From assembly GCA_964515905.1 (NCBI GenBank), contig CAZEWK010000033.1, forward strand, positions 1-64,000: 64,000 bases of DNA, read 5' to 3'. The notes below the pieces were generated by a model. That model made no database searches, was not told the origin of the DNA, and saw only the letters and a list, made by a program, of their open reading frames with translations. This document shows, piece after piece, positions 17,382 to 26,099 of the stretch. The number at the start of each line of letters is the position of its first letter. Position 1 is the first letter of the stretch. The stretch is from GCA-2712985 sp964515905. GTDB lineage: Bacteria > Pseudomonadota > Alphaproteobacteria > UBA7887. A program made the position numbers and the translations under genes.

Positions 17382-19031
17382 ATGTATACTAACATGTACT
17401 CAGCTGCTGGGGGTAGTGCCCAAAAAAAATACCGCAGATTATATAAGGCTAACCGACAATTGGTAATTAGTCCAAACCAGACAAATGACATTTATGCGGC
17501 GGGACAGACAACGGTCGGTAGCCTGTTGTGTGAACAAGCTAAAATACGTCCTAATACTGTGGCAGTAGAGAGTGCAAGTATCACTCTTACATACAAAGAG
17601 TTCAATAACCGAGTAAATCGACTTGCGCATGCTCTAAAAGGATTAGGTTTGGTTGCGGGAGATCGTGTAGCAATATTATCGGAGAACCGATCGGAATATA
17701 TGGAAGTCGAGTTTGCCGCCGCTAAAATAGGTGCAATTGTCGCTGCTCTCAATTGGCGTCTTGTGAATGAAGAACAGGTTTATTGTGTACGACTGACAAG
17801 CCCCAAAATACTCATAATATCGCCCCGTTTTCAGGAATATTTAAATGACCTGCGCGGTGAAGTTGAGAAAATTATCGTATTGGGAATGGACTATGAGATG
17901 CTTCTTCATTCGAGCGACGAGTCAGAACCAAATGAAGAGGTATATGCTGAGGATCCCGTTGCAATTTTGTATACTAGTGGAACCACAGGTAGACCCAAGG
18001 GAGCTCTGATTAGTCATCGAGCATTCATATCTCGTCTTTTAGTTTTTTGCGCTGATTACGGTATGACCCGAGAGGATGCATTTGTTGCTTGGGCCCCTAT
18101 GTTTCATATGGCCTCAACAGATCTATCGATTGGAATGTTATTAATAGGTGGGAAAGTAATCCAAGTTGATGGATTTAAAGTGGAACAGATCACCAAGATC
18201 ATTCGCTGCGATAAACTTGGGTGGTTAGTCTTAATGCCCGGTGTCATAAATCGTTTGATAGAGTATTTAAGAGAATATCCATTAGTTCCTAAAGGAATCC
18301 TGGTGATTGGGGCAATGCCAGACTTGGTACCAAGACGGCAGTTGCAGGAAATTACAAATCTTTTACAGAGTCGGTACTTAAATAGTTTTGGTTCAACAGA
18401 AACAGGAATTCCCCCCTGTTCAGGGGGTTTTGTGCAGCTAAGAGATGACTATTCAGATTTATCAAAAACACAAAGTTCATTTTGTGAAGTAAAACTGCTT
18501 AATTCAAAAAATCAAGTGGTTCCTTCTGGTTTCACAGGAGAAATGATAGTTCGGGGTCCCACGTTGTTTAGTGGCTATTGGGATGCTGAGGCAATTAATA
18601 AAACAGAATTCCAGGATGGATGGTTTCGAACGGGAGATTTGTTTCAACAAAAACCCTCGGGTCAATTCAATTTCGTAGGTCGTTCCAAGTACCTTATTAA
18701 ATCTGGGGGAGAAAATATCTATCCAGCTGAGATAGAAAGAGTACTTTTAGAAGATGACAGAATATTGGATGCGGTAGTTGTTCGAAAAGTAGACAAGCAA
18801 TGGGGTGAGATTCCTGTAGCGGTAGTGGCCACAAATGATTTATTAGTGACTAAGCAGGATCTTTTAACAATGTGCAGAAAGAAATTAGCAAGTTACAAAC
18901 AACCAAAAGAAATATATTTTGTTACGAATGATAAAATACCTCGCAGCACGACAGGAAAAATTCAGCGCAATGAGGTAGAAAATTTAGTTGCCCATTCTAA
19001 ATTAGATCAACTAGACGTACCTGCTGAATAA
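17382..19031 (+). CDS. AMP-forming acyl-CoA synthetase (long/medium-chain type)
   Basis: ANL-superfamily acid-CoA ligase, 549 residues at the longest start. The P-loop ILYTSGTTGRPKGALISH, FGSTETG, GEMIVRGPTLFSGYW, GWFRTGDLF, KSGGENIYPAEIE and the C-terminal Lys motif STTGKIQRNEV are all intact, so it should be active. No strong ribosome-binding site precedes the ATG at 17382. The first 30 residues are basic and not family-like, so a later start is possible. It is divergent from the M20 gene with 28 nt between the starts, implying a shared promoter region. The substrate is unknown. Confidence 0.88.
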   Translation: MYTNMYSAAGGSAQKKYRRLYKANRQLVISPNQTNDIYAAGQTTVGSLLCEQAKIRPNTVAVESASITLTYKEFNNRVNRLAHALKGLGLVAGDRVAILSENRSEYMEVEFAAAKIGAIVAALNWRLVNEEQVYCVRLTSPKILIISPRFQEYLNDLRGEVEKIIVLGMDYEMLLHSSDESEPNEEVYAEDPVAILYTSGTTGRPKGALISHRAFISRLLVFCADYGMTREDAFVAWAPMFHMASTDLSIGMLLIGGKVIQVDGFKVEQITKIIRCDKLGWLVLMPGVINRLIEYLREYPLVPKGILVIGAMPDLVPRRQLQEITNLLQSRYLNSFGSTETGIPPCSGGFVQLRDDYSDLSKTQSSFCEVKLLNSKNQVVPSGFTGEMIVRGPTLFSGYWDAEAINKTEFQDGWFRTGDLFQQKPSGQFNFVGRSKYLIKSGGENIYPAEIERVLLEDDRILDAVVVRKVDKQWGEIPVAVVATNDLLVTKQDLLTMCRKKLASYKQPKEIYFVTNDKIPRSTTGKIQRNEVENLVAHSKLDQLDVPAE

Positions 19032-19083
19032 GTATTTATTACTTCGTTGTGTCACTTGCATCGAATTTGGGTAACCACTCATT

Positions 19084-19701
19084 TTAGGAAAATTTCAGAT
19101 CAGGATGGGGTCGGGCTAGCCCCCTCCGTATGAAGTCTTTGCGCATTTCGTATCCGTTACCTGATTGTGCCACCATATCCTTGTCGGGGGTAGGGTTGGT
19201 AACTATTGGCCAATGCCCTTGCTGTGGTTTTGAGCCCTCTCCAGCAATTGGTAAAGGATCACAATCGAGTATCGCAGGAGTTTCCAAGATATTTACACAA
19301 TTCCATGAAGCTTCCAAAGGTATGTTGTTAACTGGATCGAAAAAATAAATAGACCAAATAGTCCCATGATCGATAGCTCCCGAAACCTCTATATCTGAAG
19401 CTTCTAGTCTATCCTTTAAGCCGAAAAGATTATTGCGTGTGTCTATCGTGAACGACACATGGTCAAACCCTATCGGTTGGTCCGTTGGTGATCCATGAAA
19501 CTTGTCATAGCGCATCTTTTGGGCAATTTCATATTCAAAAAAAGCTACAAACCCCTCACCACACTCAAAAAAATAATGCCGGAAACCTTCAGAACCAATA
19601 CCAGTAACTAAATCCATTTCCAATAAATCTCGATAAAATCGTATGGTCGCTTCCATATCGGACGTAATGAAAGCAAGATGATTAAATCCTTTTATTGGCA
19701 T
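19084..19701 (-). CDS. VOC-superfamily protein (glyoxalase/extradiol dioxygenase fold)
   Basis: A 205-residue vicinal-oxygen-chelate protein. The opening GFNHLAFITSDMEATIRFYRDLLEM is the classic VOC start with the first metal histidine. GFDHVSFTID gives a second, and the glutamate in NIPLEASW is a likely third ligand. The C-terminal 50 residues form an extension rich in Pro and Gly. Such proteins act as isomerases, dioxygenases or fosfomycin-type transferases, and specificity is not evident. GAGGATG lies upstream of the ATG. It converges on the acyl-CoA ligase at 17382-19031, with about 52 nt between the stops. Confidence 0.85.
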   Translation of the reverse strand: MPIKGFNHLAFITSDMEATIRFYRDLLEMDLVTGIGSEGFRHYFFECGEGFVAFFEYEIAQKMRYDKFHGSPTDQPIGFDHVSFTIDTRNNLFGLKDRLEASDIEVSGAIDHGTIWSIYFFDPVNNIPLEASWNCVNILETPAILDCDPLPIAGEGSKPQQGHWPIVTNPTPDKDMVAQSGNGYEMRKDFIRRGLARPHPDLKFS

Positions 19702-20002
19702 AGCACATCCTCAGTATATCGAGTCATCTAGTTGTATAAAATTAAGGCCGAGAAATAGAATCTCTCGGTATTAGTTCCATTGTTTATTATAACATATCTT
19801 GATTTGTGTTCTATGTAGAAGCCTCTGATGATGAAAAACTTGCATAGTAGCGTAAAACGTTCTAGCACCAGTTCCCATTCAATATTACCCAGATTATGGC
19901 GGTCCATCTATCGATTCGGTCGCGAAAAACCGTTTCGCCCGCGTGTGTTTAGTCTTGGGGTCTTTTGTTGGCACTGGACGCGGGTCCGTGTGCAAGGAGT
20001 TC
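19702..20002. other. Intergenic region between VOC and EamA genes
   Basis: About 300 nt separating divergent genes. A 6-bp inverted repeat CCGAGA/TCTCGG is at 19748-19768. Short open frames here are shadows with no ribosome-binding site. The EamA promoter is presumably within this stretch; no clear consensus was found. Confidence 0.4.
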
Positions 20003-20932
20003 GTGTTGGTTCCAAATTTTACGAGGCCTTTTAACACTTTTAGTGGGAACATTCGCGGCATTTTGTTCATGTTTGTTGCGACGATTTGTTTCTCTATCAT
20101 GCATGCCTTAATTCGATATATGTCTGCCGAATTGCACCCATTTCAATTGGCGTTCTTTCGGTGTGCTTTCGGCCTTCTCGTTGTGATCCCCTGGTTCATT
20201 CGTTACGGGGTGGCGCCATTGCGGACTAAGAGACTGAATCTTCATGTTTTTCGTGGATGTATAAACGTTGTAGCTATGTTGGCGGGTTTTTATGCATTGA
20301 GCATAACCCCTTTAGCTGATGTTGCAGCTCTCTCGTTTACTGCTCCAATATTTGCGACGTTGTTGGCGATTGTATTTCTTCGGGAAGTGGTCGGAATTAG
20401 GCGTTGGTGCGCCATTCTTTTTGGTTTCTTCGGTACTTTGGTGGTATTAAAACCAGGTTTTGAAATGATGAGTGACGGACAGCTTTTAGTGGTATTGTCG
20501 GCTTTGTTGTGGGCTTGTGCACTAATTATTATAAAAATATTAGCACGCACGGAATCTAGTATAACGATTATTACCTATTATGTTCTTTTAATGGCCCCCC
20601 TTTCCGCTATACCGGCCGCATTGGTTTGGATTGCGCCAACGATTCAGCAAGTCATTATTATGGCTGTGATGGGGGTATTGGGTACTTTTGGTCAGCTGTT
20701 GATGACGGAAGCGTTAAAGGAAGGGGATACAAATGTTGTTATGCCCTTGGATTTTTTCAAAATGATTTGGGCGGTCCTACTAGGATTTTTTATATTCGGA
20801 GAAGTGCCTGGACTCTCTACTTGGTTTGGGGGGGCGATGATTTTTGGCAGTATCACGTACATCGCGTATAGAGAACATAAAATTAGACAAGCTTCGGTTG
20901 CGCAATCTGTGTCCCAACCAATAGACCAGTAA
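20003..20932 (+). CDS. EamA/DMT-family membrane transporter
   Basis: Inner-membrane drug/metabolite exporter-type protein with about ten hydrophobic segments arranged as two EamA repeats. The first is from about RGILFMFVATICFSIMHAL, including HPFQLAFFRCAFGLL. The second is from about LVVLSALLWACALIIIKIL and ends PGLSTWFGGAMIFGSITYIA. No ATG precedes the first helix. AAGGAG at 19994-19999 points to GTG 20003 or TTG 20006 as start; a GTG at 19943 would add 20 unhelpful residues. Relatives export amino acids or metabolites (RhtA/YdcZ-like). It precedes a PhyH gene on the same strand by 129 nt. Confidence 0.88.
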   Translation: MLVPNFTRPFNTFSGNIRGILFMFVATICFSIMHALIRYMSAELHPFQLAFFRCAFGLLVVIPWFIRYGVAPLRTKRLNLHVFRGCINVVAMLAGFYALSITPLADVAALSFTAPIFATLLAIVFLREVVGIRRWCAILFGFFGTLVVLKPGFEMMSDGQLLVVLSALLWACALIIIKILARTESSITIITYYVLLMAPLSAIPAALVWIAPTIQQVIIMAVMGVLGTFGQLLMTEALKEGDTNVVMPLDFFKMIWAVLLGFFIFGEVPGLSTWFGGAMIFGSITYIAYREHKIRQASVAQSVSQPIDQ

Positions 20933-21061
20933 AATATATTCTGATTTCTACATCGGGATGAGAGATTAACAATCGAACTTATTCGCAAAGAGGTTGCTAA
21001 TTCTTATATAACGAGGCAGGATTTAAGAAAATATGACCTACCTTGCACCTGGAGCAAAACG

Positions 21062-21961
21062 ATGACCCCAGACCAAGTATTGTCACAGTCCGCGCGGGTT
21101 TTAACGCAGAAACAACGAACGTTTTATTTTGACAACGGTTACTTGTGTTTGGAAAGCCTAATAAATCGGGAGTGGTTAGAACGTTTGCGCAGTGTCACCG
21201 AGGAATTTCTCGATCGAAGCAGGAAAGTTTCTAAGAGCGATGAAGTATTCGATATTGCTCCTTCCCATTCAGCAAAAAAGCCAAAGCTACGCCGATTGAA
21301 GGAACCCGATGCCCAGCATGACGTTTTCTGGGAGTTTGCAAACGATGTTATTGCGGATGTTGCGGCTGATCTGGTGGGCCCGGACGTATCGTTTCACCAT
21401 TCAAAGTTGAACTTCAAGTGGCACGAGGGAGATGATACGGTCCAGTGGCATCAAGATATCCAGTTTTATCCCCACACAAACTACAGCCCGTTGGCGATTG
21501 GTTGCTATTTGAATGATACAGGTCCCGAAGATGGTCCGGTGTCAATCATTCCGGGCTCACATGCAGGACCGCTGTATAATCAGTATGATTCCATGGGGAA
21601 GTGGACTGGAAGTCTTAATGATACAGACGTGGCCAAGTTGGATCTATCGAGTGCCGTCACTCTTCCTGGCCCAGAGGGTTCTATCACAATCCATAATTGC
21701 CGGACAGTGCACGGATCGCCACCCAGCAAAGTTTCCGAAGGTCGGCCATTATTGATCAACGCCTTCACTTCAGCGGATGCATTTGCGTATACCCCCAATC
21801 CTTCTTCCACAAAGAATTATCGAAAGTTGGTGCGTGGCAATGCAGCGAGATGGGCGCACCATGATCCTCGGCCCTGTTTGATCCCGCCCGATTGGTCGGG
21901 CGGATATACGTCTATTTTCGCGCAGCAGTCTGGGGAAACTAAGGAAATCGAGGTGTCTTAG
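21062..21961 (+). CDS. Phytanoyl-CoA dioxygenase (PhyH) family protein, copy C
   Basis: Fe(II)/2-oxoglutarate oxygenase of 299 residues, a full-length paralogue of the gene at 8127-9014. Iron ligands are His130 and Asp132 in QWHQDIQ and His217 in NCRTVHG; the 2-oxoglutarate Arg is in GRPLLIN. Shared blocks with copy A include QR.FYF.NG, HHSKLN.KW, PHTNYSP, GSHAGPLYN and the C-terminal HHDPRPCLIPPDWS. GGAG lies 7 nt before the ATG. Base composition is visibly more GC-rich than copy A, and codon choice differs. Its stop overlaps the convergent acyl-CoA ligase stop by 4 nt. The substrate is unknown. Confidence 0.9.
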   Translation: MTPDQVLSQSARVLTQKQRTFYFDNGYLCLESLINREWLERLRSVTEEFLDRSRKVSKSDEVFDIAPSHSAKKPKLRRLKEPDAQHDVFWEFANDVIADVAADLVGPDVSFHHSKLNFKWHEGDDTVQWHQDIQFYPHTNYSPLAIGCYLNDTGPEDGPVSIIPGSHAGPLYNQYDSMGKWTGSLNDTDVAKLDLSSAVTLPGPEGSITIHNCRTVHGSPPSKVSEGRPLLINAFTSADAFAYTPNPSSTKNYRKLVRGNAARWAHHDPRPCLIPPDWSGGYTSIFAQQSGETKEIEVS

Positions 21962-23565
21962 TAACTGGAATCTGAGGTCAGCCTGTCTAGGGCCATTTGT
22001 CGAAGTTTGGATCTTTGTATTTTTGTTCCATTGGGCCCAGTAGTGGTGGGGAATTTGTCAATAAAAAATACGCGAAACGGTACCTTGAACTTAGCCATTC
22101 CGGCTCGACAGTGCTGAATTAGTTCTTCCTCAGTTGCTACTGAATTTTTGCGCAAAAGTACGAAGGCAATCGGACAGGTTCCTCGTGAGCCGTTAAAGCC
22201 AACTACTTGGCAGCTATCAACTTCTGAATAATCTTGAATGTGGGATTCTATTTCCTCAGGATTAACCAAGAATCCCCCTAGGCGTAAAGAATCGTCTTTC
22301 CGAGATAAAAATTCAAACGTCCCGTCTTTGCAAAGCCGTCCAAGGTCACCACTACGGAAGAAGCCATCGTATGTGAAAGCTTCTTTGGTCGCGGCCTCAT
22401 CATTATAGTAACCTATCATTATATTAGGAGTTTTAAATTCTAACTCACCAATTTCACCTATACCCTTAATTTTTCCGTCTTCTGGGTCTCGGACACGAAC
22501 TTCTGCTACTGGAGAGACAGGAGATCCTCCCATTCGTTTACGTTTATTAATGGGTGCGTCTGCTCTTTGAGTAGCAAAATAGGCCAAAAGTTCGCTGGCT
22601 CCGTACAGTCCTATTAGTTTCAGGCCTTGCTGTTCTGAACTAGAAACAAGACCTTTCAACGCTGGGGTGAAGTTTGCGTAACCGCCAAATTTGACTGTGG
22701 GGAAGCCATTTTTCCCTGGTTGCGCTTCTAGAAGTTGGCGAAACATTTCGTCACTTCCGTCGATATGGTTAATTCTATATTTACCGATTAAGTATATAAC
22801 TTCCAATACGTCAAAGGTGGGAAGGCAAATCAATGTTGCTCCCCCTGAAAGCGCGGCTAGGGCTTGAGAAAACCCAAAGACGCCGCAGAACGGGGTTGCC
22901 TGTAGTATCGTTGCTCGAGGGGCATCGTAACCCAGCCGTTGGGCAACGTCATAGGCGTGGGATGCAACCCGTTCCTGGGAGTGCAGCACTAGTTTAGGCA
23001 ACTTTGTGGTACCGGAAGTAGTAAAAATTATGCATCCGCTGTTGGGGGAACTATTTTTTGTTATTGGTTGGTCGGAGTTAAATAAGGCATCGTATGTAAT
23101 TATGGGTTTTTGGATATGGGATGAGGCAAAGATACCGTTATCTTCAGAGTACACCACGAGATTGTCGACGTTGGAGAGGTCGTTTGGCTCTATAGCCTCT
23201 AAAATATCTAGGAAGTTAATTCCTTTGAAACGAGGCCAGAAAAATAGAATTTTTGCCCCAGATCTTTTTAAAAGATTTGCAACCTCAGAGCTACGGAAAC
23301 GCGTGTTTATAGCCACCGGAATAACCCCAATGTGAGCACACGCCAAAAATATTTCCAACCATGCGGGTACATTTGGGAGCCATATAGCTACTCGATCGCC
23401 ACGATTTAGGCCTAACTTAGTAAGTTGTGTGGCGACGCAATATGACCGCTCCTGAAGTCGCGTGTATGAAGTCACGCTTTCCCCATAGATTAAAGCCGGC
23501 GCCTCTGTCCTTTTTTCGGTACTAAGAGCGAGTAATGCACTGATTGTATTGGCTTTTAATATCAT
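21958..23565 (-). CDS. AMP-dependent synthetase/ligase with atypical P-loop
   Basis: ANL-superfamily member of 535 residues. The fold is clear from RGDRVAIWLPN, the adenylation region, GYYND..ATKEAF..DGFFRSGDLG, SRKDDSLRLGGFLVNPEEIE and the C-terminal GTKIQRSKLR with the catalytic Lys. Two core motifs are unusual: the P-loop reads TSGTTKLPKLV instead of TSGTTGxPKG, and the A5 motif is YGASEL rather than YGxTE. It is therefore probably still an adenylating enzyme but of a divergent subfamily. It is convergent with PhyH copy C (4-nt overlap of stops) and divergent from nrdA. Confidence 0.85.
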   Translation of the reverse strand: MILKANTISALLALSTEKRTEAPALIYGESVTSYTRLQERSYCVATQLTKLGLNRGDRVAIWLPNVPAWLEIFLACAHIGVIPVAINTRFRSSEVANLLKRSGAKILFFWPRFKGINFLDILEAIEPNDLSNVDNLVVYSEDNGIFASSHIQKPIITYDALFNSDQPITKNSSPNSGCIIFTTSGTTKLPKLVLHSQERVASHAYDVAQRLGYDAPRATILQATPFCGVFGFSQALAALSGGATLICLPTFDVLEVIYLIGKYRINHIDGSDEMFRQLLEAQPGKNGFPTVKFGGYANFTPALKGLVSSSEQQGLKLIGLYGASELLAYFATQRADAPINKRKRMGGSPVSPVAEVRVRDPEDGKIKGIGEIGELEFKTPNIMIGYYNDEAATKEAFTYDGFFRSGDLGRLCKDGTFEFLSRKDDSLRLGGFLVNPEEIESHIQDYSEVDSCQVVGFNGSRGTCPIAFVLLRKNSVATEEELIQHCRAGMAKFKVPFRVFFIDKFPTTTGPNGTKIQRSKLRQMALDRLTSDSSY

Positions 23566-24135
23566 GATCAGTTTGCTGCCGGAACTAAATCAACTTTATT
23601 ATTTTTGTCATAATAGACTTGAGGAAGCATTCCCCCGCAGTAGCCCACGATTTTAAGCTTAGTGTGGGAACGCTGAAATAACTCGTTCCTAAGGTCAGGC
23701 AACATTTATTGTGCTAACAAGTAAGACAGAAAAATTAGGGCAGTAACCATCAAAAAAGACCTTTCTCCGCAGGAGTTCGTCTATCGTATGACATATCCTG
23801 GAGGATCTCGATACATAAGTTTACTAGCGAAATTCCTTTGTTTGTGAAGAAGGTGATTCGGAAGGATTGTCATCTGTTACAGGGTTTTTGTGATTGGCGA
23901 AGGGTGGACTTGTTCGATATTAAGAGGATATTCGTGTTTGTGATTAGTTGCCTTGGGCACATTGAAATACGCGTATCCCTGCGATCGATTACCAGTGGGC
24001 GTCAGGCTTACAGACGATTTTGTATAGTCGAAGATTGCCTCGGAAAGCCTGAATGCAGGACCATATTTAAGGCCAAGTCATGAAAAAGTAATTAAAGTTA
24101 CTTGCGTGTTGTCTCAGCTTTTTGTTCAATTTACT
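23566..24135. other. Long untranslated region upstream of nrdAB
   Basis: A 570-nt stretch without a credible protein gene; the 81-codon frame at 23838 has no ribosome-binding site or family resemblance. Segments 23618-23626 and 23686-23694 (CTTGAGGAA/TTCCTAAGG, one mismatch) and 23627-23634 and 23666-23673 (GCATTCCC/GGGAACGC, one mismatch) could pair as nested stems. That leaves open a small structured RNA, but no known RNA family was recognised. Confidence 0.4.
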
Positions 24136-24151
24136 TTTCAATATTTAGTGC
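24136..24151 (+). promoter_or_regulatory. NrdR box 1 upstream of nrdA
   Basis: The core CAATATTTAGTG (24139-24150) matches the NrdR consensus C-w-A-T-A-T-a-T-w-G-t-g at all but one position. NrdR is the ATP/dATP-sensing repressor of ribonucleotide reductase operons and binds paired boxes. This box is 32 bp, about three helical turns, from the second, the spacing expected for cooperative binding. Confidence 0.85.
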
Positions 24152-24167
24152 TTATTATGATCAGTGA

Positions 24168-24183
24168 TCACAATATATAGGCG
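24168..24183 (+). promoter_or_regulatory. NrdR box 2 upstream of nrdA
   Basis: The left and central part CACAATATATAG (24169-24180) matches the NrdR consensus exactly through the core, while the last three positions (GCG) deviate. It sits 32 bp downstream of box 1 on the same helical face and about 60 nt before the nrdA start, as expected for repression of the promoter. Confidence 0.85.
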
Positions 24184-24197
24184 TATTTCACAAACTA

Positions 24198-24218
24198 TTA
24201 TCCACAGTCTGTGGACAA
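24198..24218 (+). promoter_or_regulatory. Inverted pair of DnaA boxes upstream of nrdA
   Basis: TTATCCACA (24198-24206) is the perfect high-affinity DnaA 9-mer. Three bases later TGTGGACAA (24210-24218) is a near-consensus DnaA box on the opposite strand (TTGTCCACA). Together they form a palindrome centred on the 15-nt TCCACAGTCTGTGGA. DnaA control of nrdAB is known in E. coli; here the pair lies between the NrdR boxes and the start codon, which suggests coupling of dNTP supply to replication initiation. Confidence 0.8.
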
Positions 24219-24239
24219 AAATGTAAGGAAAATCGAAAT

Positions 24240-26084
24240 ATGCTCAATGTCGTCCAATTGGAGAGGGGTGCTCAAGTTGAGACTAATAATGGTCGAGATT
24301 CCCTTCTAACTCGGTTTGGCAAGGCTACGTTGGACGACAGGTACCTGATGCCGGACGAGGGCTATCAGGAATTATTTGCGCGGGTAGCAAGTCACTTTTC
24401 CGACGATACAGGGCATGCTCAACGGCTTTATGACTATATGAGTATGCAATGGTTTATGCCTGCCACCCCAATACTCAGTAATGGTGGGACGGAGCGTGGA
24501 TTACCAATATCTTGTTTTTTGAATGAGTCAACAGACAGCCTAGAAGGGATTGTAAATTTATGGAATGAAAACGTCTGGCTCGCAGCTCGTGGGGGTGGAA
24601 TCGGCAGCTACTGGGGTAATCTCCGATCAATTGGAGAACGTGTCGGCCGAAATGGTAAAACATCAGGGGTAATTCCGTTTATCCGGGTAATGGACTCTCT
24701 TACACTCGCTATAAGCCAGGGATCGCTGCGGCGGGGTAGCGCAGCGATTTATCTGCCAGTAAGCCACCCGGAAATAGAGGAATTCATTGAACTACGCCGC
24801 CCAACAGGCGGGGACCCCAATAGGAAGGCGCTGAATCTTCATAATGCGGTTGTTATCCCAGATTCGTTTATGCGTGCGGTGGAGGCCGATGAAGATTGGG
24901 CTTTAGTCAGTCCTAAGGACAATGCTGTGGTAAGAAGGATATCAGCGCGTTCGTTGTGGGTCCGTATACTGACAGCCAGAATTGAGACTGGGGAGCCATA
25001 TTTATTATTTATTGACCATGTTAATCGGGCCGTACCAGAGCACCAAAAATTGGCGGGCCTGAGTGTTAAAATGTCCAATCTATGTAGCGAAATTACTCTT
25101 CCGACGGGAGTAGATCGTTTCGGATCAGACCGGACAGCAGTGTGTTGCCTTTCGTCACTAAATATCGAACGTTTTGAAGAATGGAGTACCAAAGAGGGTT
25201 TTATTGAGGATGTTATGCGCTTCTTGGATAATGTCTTAGAGGACTTCATTCAGAAAGCGCCTGATAGTATGGAACGGGCACGTTATTCGGCTATAAGAGA
25301 ACGAAGCGTGGGTCTCGGAGTTATGGGATTTCATTCTTTTCTACAGGCAAAAAGAGTACCGATAGAATCCGTGATGGCCAAGTCCTGGAACCTTAAAATT
25401 TTTAAATTTATAAAAAATCGGGCGGATTTTGTTTCCAAAAAGCTGGCGGAAGAAAGAGGGGCTTGCCCCGATGCCCAAGATTTTGGAATTAAGGAACGGT
25501 TTTCTAACAAGATTGCAATTGCTCCAACTGCATCTATTTCAATTATTTGTGGTGGGGCCTCTCCCGGTATCGAACCATTTGCAGCGAATAGTTTTACCCA
25601 AAAGACACTTAGTGGATCCTTTACAGTGCGTAACAAACATCTCAAGAAATTATTGGATGATAGAGGGTATGACGATGAAACAACTTGGTCCTCGATCATC
25701 GCAAATGAAGGATCAGTTCAGCACCTAGAGTTTTTGGATGAAGAGGAAAAATTGGTGTTCAAAACGGCATTTGAAATTGATCAACGTTGGCTTATTGAAC
25801 TAGCAGCAGATCGGACACCTTATATATGTCAGTCGCAGTCCCTCAATTTGTTTCTGGCTGCAGACGTTCACAAAAAAGATTTACACAAAATTCATTTTTC
25901 CGCCTGGGAGAAGGGCGTCAAAAGCCTTTACTACTGTCGTTCAAAATCGATACAGAGAGCGGACGTATTAGCTAATATGAATGTGGGCTCTTCAGTTAGC
26001 GTTCCTGTCCTTGGCCGTGTAAATGGTACGGAAGAGATCCAGGAAAATTCACTAGACTACGATGAATGCCTGGCCTGTCAGTGA
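24240..26084 (+). CDS. nrdA: Class I ribonucleotide reductase large subunit
   Basis: Reduces ribonucleoside diphosphates to deoxy forms in complex with NrdB. Key residues are all visible: Cys92 (PISCFLNES), the NLCSE motif with Asn280, Cys282 and Glu284, Cys302/303 (AVCCLSS), radical-transfer Tyr564-Tyr565 (LYYCRS) and the C-terminal shuttle pair Cys610/Cys613 (ECLACQ). At 614 residues it is far shorter than the roughly 760 of E. coli NrdA because the N-terminal ATP-cone is absent, as in Rickettsia-type enzymes; dATP inhibition at that site should be missing. AAGGAAAA lies just before the ATG. nrdB follows after 15 nt. Confidence 0.96.
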   Translation: MLNVVQLERGAQVETNNGRDSLLTRFGKATLDDRYLMPDEGYQELFARVASHFSDDTGHAQRLYDYMSMQWFMPATPILSNGGTERGLPISCFLNESTDSLEGIVNLWNENVWLAARGGGIGSYWGNLRSIGERVGRNGKTSGVIPFIRVMDSLTLAISQGSLRRGSAAIYLPVSHPEIEEFIELRRPTGGDPNRKALNLHNAVVIPDSFMRAVEADEDWALVSPKDNAVVRRISARSLWVRILTARIETGEPYLLFIDHVNRAVPEHQKLAGLSVKMSNLCSEITLPTGVDRFGSDRTAVCCLSSLNIERFEEWSTKEGFIEDVMRFLDNVLEDFIQKAPDSMERARYSAIRERSVGLGVMGFHSFLQAKRVPIESVMAKSWNLKIFKFIKNRADFVSKKLAEERGACPDAQDFGIKERFSNKIAIAPTASISIICGGASPGIEPFAANSFTQKTLSGSFTVRNKHLKKLLDDRGYDDETTWSSIIANEGSVQHLEFLDEEEKLVFKTAFEIDQRWLIELAADRTPYICQSQSLNLFLAADVHKKDLHKIHFSAWEKGVKSLYYCRSKSIQRADVLANMNVGSSVSVPVLGRVNGTEEIQENSLDYDECLACQ

Positions 26085-26099
26085 AGAAGGGGTCTAGAA

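Noticed and set aside
23838..24083. 81-residue plus-strand frame upstream of nrdA
   Set aside because: No ribosome-binding site, no family resemblance, and it ends before the nrd promoter elements; treated as non-coding.
24198..24218. Palindrome upstream of nrdA as a chromosomal origin (oriC)
   Set aside because: Only two DnaA boxes, no cluster and no AT-rich unwinding element or parA/dnaA neighbour; gene regulation is the simpler reading.
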